Shown one piece after another: positions 59,914 to 64,000 of a DNA stretch of 64,000 nucleotides. Numbering within the stretch: the stretch's first letter is position 1; each line of letters opens with the position of its first letter. The stretch is from the NCBI GenBank assembly GCA_947650365.1, contig CANTAL010000192.1, forward strand, positions 1-64,000, written 5' to 3'. A model generated the notes under the pieces. It did not search any database, was not told the origin of the DNA, and saw nothing but the letters and a program-made list of their open reading frames with translations. This stretch comes from Chamaelirium japonicum (taxonomy: Eukaryota; Streptophyta; Magnoliopsida; Liliales; Melanthiaceae). A program made the translations under genes and the position numbers.

Positions 59914-62767
59914 GTTAGTCACGTCGATCTTCGTTTGCTCCCCAATTGTCATGCTTTATTGGTTTCAAGCTACTCTTGTACTTTCAAGTCATTTAGTGCT
60001 TTATCAAGAAGCCTAAAGTCTTACATTAATAAGAAAAAGAGACTACATCCAATCCCAATGCCACCGAACCATTAACTTCAGCTTTTCATACCTTAAAAAA
60101 TTCTTAATCAATCAGTTAGGTTGCAAAATATAAAGAACGATGACAAAAGAAATTGATCTTATCTTCATTATAAGGAGACCTTTGTCAGATTCCATGCAGC
60201 AGTTCTTTACACTTTACAGTGAGTATTGTTATCAAACCAATACAGGGAAACTTTTCAATGCATGAACAATTGGTATTTAATCCACGCGGATTTAGATTGC
60301 TTCACTCGTTCCGTACTAGCAATGATTTCAAAATACCCATCTAAGGTATTTTAATGTTCTTGGTGAGAATGAACAGATGCATATCTTAAAATAATCAACA
60401 CATGACCGAGTAAGAGAGAGAATGGAAAAGCGTTGCGGAAGATCTGTCTTGTTACCACTTTCCCACAGGCATCTGTTTTCCTTTGGTTATTTTAAATCCA
60501 CAGCTAGAATATTAACTGCTTGAAGTTTCTTTAAATAGTAACCAAACTATATAATTAGGCAAATTATAAATCACTTTTAGGAGATTTAGAGTGATTCATG
60601 CCATTTTGTAGCGAATCACTGCAATTAATAAATATGCTTCACCTACTTTCTTTCTAATTAATTATGAAATTGGTAGAGTGAGACATTGGAGTCAAGTCGG
60701 CTCATATAGCTGAGACCATAGTAACTGTTTGAATGATGTAACTATCAATGATTATAAGTTGTTAATGATCCCTACAACGAATATGAAAATGCATTGCATT
60801 CTACAGATAATGCTATCAGAAGATCAACTCAGCATCGATAAAACAACGTTAACAGCAACATCCAAGTGCTTTATCAATGAGTTGAGGTCAGCCATGGGCG
60901 CCAATTTGTCTGAAACATTGCCATAATATGATTTTTAGTTTCATTCTACCATGAAGGATGGAAATCGATCACCAGTTAAACATCTGTTAAGTTACCGTCA
61001 TTTGATCATTTCCTTAATTGACAAGCTTGGGTATAAATTTATGCAACAGAGAGATCGCATTATGAGAAAATATGGTCACCCCATACAATAATAACAACAT
61101 TCAGGACTTTAGCAAAATTTCTCTATAGGCTCAATTCTAATTAATCCTTAAATAAGCAACGTTTTGCTTGATAGTGCTACAAAAGGCATTGTCTGAATGA
61201 TTAGGTTGCAGTTATTTTGGTGACATATTCAAGAAATAGTTTTATGAATCCAACTTCATTGCTAATTGGTAAAGATCGGGCTTAGATGCATTTGTTGTTA
61301 CCAATGCATGCATCAACTAGGCACAAATATATTATGGTCAGTGGTCACATACATTAAATTGCTTATCGAATTTTTCCACCATACCTTGTAGAAACAAGCA
61401 ATACACCTATGAGTCCTAAATGTTCCTGTTCATCCAATCCGTATTAATTAAACCCTCATAGGTCTTCTTTCGTGGACAACTAACGTGCATTTGTCAGTTA
61501 ATGCCATTTTTATCGATTCTTGTGGAGAAGTATTGACAGACTAAATAATTGGGAATAATCTTAAATTTGTTTGTTCTTGATTTCAGATTCATTGAAACAG
61601 TTGGTGTCCTTTAAGACTTTAAATTCATACTTATCGAAATGTTTTTTTTTTAGTATACCAGTACAATTCTTTTGAGTAGTTTACTCCTTCGATCTACCAA
61701 CGTCCTATAACCTCTCAGTTAATAGGTCCTAGCCATTTTCCTTCTTTTTCTGATTCTTAAGGTAGACCTAAATTGCTATTTAGCATCTTTCCACCTTACA
61801 ACGGAGATGTATAAAAGATAAGCTCCTGATAGCAAATGCCTATATGCTTTCTGCAAATGCTAATAAAAGAACTCTTGCCTGACATAGATTTTGAACTGTA
61901 ACCCATACCAAATATTCAATCTTATAAGCTATCCATACAGAAGCAACTTAGGCAAAATCATTGGAAGATAATGACTTGTGGGGGATCAATATAAGAATAA
62001 TTTAAACTTGCTAAAACTAGAGATCAATTTTAGCAGAGTGAGCCCGAGTAACAGCAGGGCACAAGAACATGGATAATAACATTGTTGCTGCATAAATTTG
62101 AAGTAAATGTTCCCAAATTTGTCAAACATAGGCATCTGATGGAAATAAAAAGTTAAAGGCATCAAAGAGAAGAGCATGAATCTAGTTTACGTAGCAAAAA
62201 ACATAATAAGCTATGACATTACTTTCACTACTCATAAATTTTCAGCATGCATTGGGATATTGTAGCAAATGGAAGTGCAGAAATCAAACAGTAACAGGAA
62301 ATAAAAGCACATGAATATGTGAAACAGGATGCAACCATAGGCAGATCCACAAGGTGAAAGATCTTGGGATGTTATCGGGCATTCCATAGAATTAAAGGCC
62401 TGTTGTCAATCATATTTCTGGAAGAAGTCTGGAGCAACGAGGAAATCCTTCAGAGAAGTTCAATTGGGAGGAAAGTGGGAGGGATTAGAAAGCTGAGGGA
62501 CATAGGGAATCAATTAAAGTTGGCAGAGTAAAGGAGAAAAAATAAGTGTGCCAAGATGATGCACGGGGAAGAAGAAAGAGCAAGGACAGATGTGCTTCAA
62601 GGGGTAGCTAGCTGCTCAGGGTTTTAAGTAATCTCTCAAAAATTATCAAAGAAAATGGTGGTTCCGTTCTAATAGGAAATGATAGAAGCCAAAAGTGTCT
62701 TGCATACCACGCAAGTTTAAAAAAACTCAGTCTTGGCCGATACGACTCGTCTGTAAATAGGGAAAAA

Positions 62768-62769
<2 letters not shown>
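59914..62769 (+). other. Long first intron of the FPA-like gene
   Basis: AT-rich, without a recognisable exon on either strand and without clear transposon ends. Short frames show no domains. Assigned as intron only because the exon at 59913 ends in a good donor and no further exon was found. Confidence 0.5.

Positions 62770-62847
<78 letters not shown>
62770..62847. repeat. (TA)n(GA)n microsatellite
   Basis: TA tract passing directly into a GA tract, at the left border of a decayed foldback cluster. Confidence 0.95.
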
Positions 62848-62851
<4 letters not shown>

Positions 62852-63506
62852 CGGGAAATGAGTTGTCAGCCTATTTTGGCGAAATAGGCAGACACCAATT
62901 TAAAGCCCCTAGGAGTTTTAGAATGTGCTGATTTTTTGTGAGTATAAGCACCTTATCTTTAGATAGAACGCCCACAAAAAATCAGCACATTCTATGTAGG
63001 GGTGTGTAGGATCCAAACCAAACCGATCGGTTAAGGTGATCATTGGGTGCTTATGCTATGTATGTTAAGGTGATCATTCTAAAAAAAATCAGCAAATTCT
63101 GAAACCTCAAAGCATATCAAATATGCTCTACAAATTAACGATTGAAATGGATGAACGACAATGCTTCTAAAATCTTGATATGCCGTGAGGTTTCAGAATT
63201 TGATGAATTTTTATAAGGGTGATCATGTTGCTATAGATAACCAATCTACCGAAAATCATCAAATTCTAAAACCTCTAGTCCCATAAAAATGTTATAAACT
63301 TTATCGGCCGTCCATTTCAACCGTTAATTTGAAGAGCATGTTTGATATGCTTCTAGGTTTCAGAAATTGTTATTTTTTTGTGAGGATGATCACTTTAACA
63401 TAGATATCACATCCACAAGAAATTAGCAAATTCGGAAACCTATGTATGTCATATAGAGGAGCATATAAATTTGGCTTCTTTGCATGGGCATACAAAGTCA
63501 TGCTCC

Positions 63507-63508
<2 letters not shown>
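62848..63508. mobile_element. Decayed foldback cluster E
   Basis: Contains several arms of the A-D family in both orientations: GGAGTTTTAGAATGTGCTGA with TTTTTTGTGAG, then CACAAAAAATCAGCACATTC, then GGTTTCAGAATTTGATGA and ATCATCAAATTCTAAAACCTC. At least two elements appear to be nested or joined. Microsatellites (TA/GA) flank the cluster on both sides. Confidence 0.6.

Positions 63509-63586
<78 letters not shown>
63509..63586. repeat. (TA)n(GA)n microsatellite
   Basis: TA then GA tract, left border of the second GC-rich foldback element. Confidence 0.95.
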
Positions 63587-63589
<3 letters not shown>

Positions 63590-63689
63590 TATAATGTGGC
63601 ATGCGATAGCAGCGATACGTGGTGCTGCGTGCATAGCGGTGCATCAGACGGTTGTCGTGCGGTGCCGCACGTACTGCATTATAGCATGC

Positions 63690-63692
<3 letters not shown>
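63587..63692. mobile_element. GC-rich foldback element in (TA)n, copy 2
   Basis: About 106 bp. It shares the ends TGCTATAATG(T/C)GGCATGCG and CATTATAGCATGCC, and the internal GTGCATCAGACGG, with copy 1 at 23677-23817. The (GA)n part of the TA/GA tract abuts on the left and (TA)n on the right. The arms pair as GCTATAATG...GCATTATAGC. It is shorter than copy 1 in the middle. Confidence 0.8.

Positions 63693-63742
<50 letters not shown>
63693..63742. repeat. (TA)n microsatellite
   Basis: TA tract between the GC-rich foldback and foldback F. Confidence 0.95.
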
Positions 63743-63745
<3 letters not shown>

Positions 63746-64000
63746 GATCCGTAGATCCATCGTATTTTGACCCATACTTTTACCCATCATCCAAACCGTT
63801 GGATAGAAGTTTCAGAATTTGATGGTTTTATGCGAGGAGGATCACATTACCTTAGATTGCTTATCTACAAAAAAATAAGAACATTCTAAAACCTCTAGGT
63901 GTATCAAATGTACTTCTCAAGCTAACTGTTAAAATGGACAGTTGACAAAGCCTTTTAGATTTGATACACCTAGAGGTTTTAGAATGTATTGATTTTTTGT
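63743..64000. mobile_element. Foldback MITE F, cut by the window edge
   Basis: Starts GGATCCGTAGATCC directly after (TA)n. It continues with the family arm ACATTCTAAAACCTCTAGGT, the centre AAAATGGACAGTTGACAAAG, and the returning arm ACCTAGAGGTTTTAGAATG then TTGATTTTTTGT at the last base. The second half of the right arm lies beyond the window. Confidence 0.7.

Overview
This is a plant nuclear window, most likely angiosperm. The evidence is large introns with GT/AG borders, plant-specific proteins (a MYB-CC factor, a CML21-type calcium sensor, an FPA-like RRM protein), long (TA)n, (CT)n and (GA)n microsatellites, and a dense load of plant transposons. I cannot place the lineage more closely from the sequence.

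Host genes are sparse. (1) About 4.8-10.9 kb, + strand: the last three coding exons of a CML21-like four-EF-hand calcium-binding protein; its first exons are not visible. (2) 13.1-20.6 kb, - strand: a complete six-exon MYB-CC (PHR1-like) transcription factor of 256 residues whose exon phases all agree. (3) 59.2-59.9 kb, + strand: the first exons of an FPA/At4g12640-like RRM protein that continues past the right edge through a long intron. Two isolated host exons, an EPS15/EH-domain C-terminus and a THUMP-domain exon, lie on the - strand at 31.3-32.9 kb, close to a Helitron-type end.

Mobile elements fill most of the rest. There is a decayed hAT remnant (6.7-7.8 kb), SINEs, a LINE remnant (22.3-24.2 kb), a complete small Helitron (26.9-27.2 kb), several LTR-element fossils, and four CCCGACC-rich hAT MITEs with 8-bp target duplications. 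The 39.8-53.7 kb interval is a young Ty1/copia fossil (153-bp LTRs differing at one base, 5-bp duplication ATTAT). It was invaded by a 6.8-kb hAT transposon (43164-49988, duplication ATTAGGAC). That hAT has an uninterrupted 703-residue transposase and carries pieces of at least four host genes: RPS13, an unidentified gene, an extra-large G protein and an IQD protein. The RPS13 exons sit upstream of the transposase as its apparent leader. Immediately right of the copia lies a 5.3-kb two-gene PIF/Harbinger element (53792-59119).

A second theme is foldback elements embedded in (TA)n microsatellites. One family is long (about 360-400 bp), with copies near 5.3-6.5, 28.9 and 62.8-64 kb. The other is short and GC-rich (about 105-140 bp), with copies at 23.68 and 63.59 kb. 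They resemble the microsatellite-targeting Micron elements known from rice. The gene-carrying hAT and the TA-microsatellite foldbacks are the most interesting content of the window.
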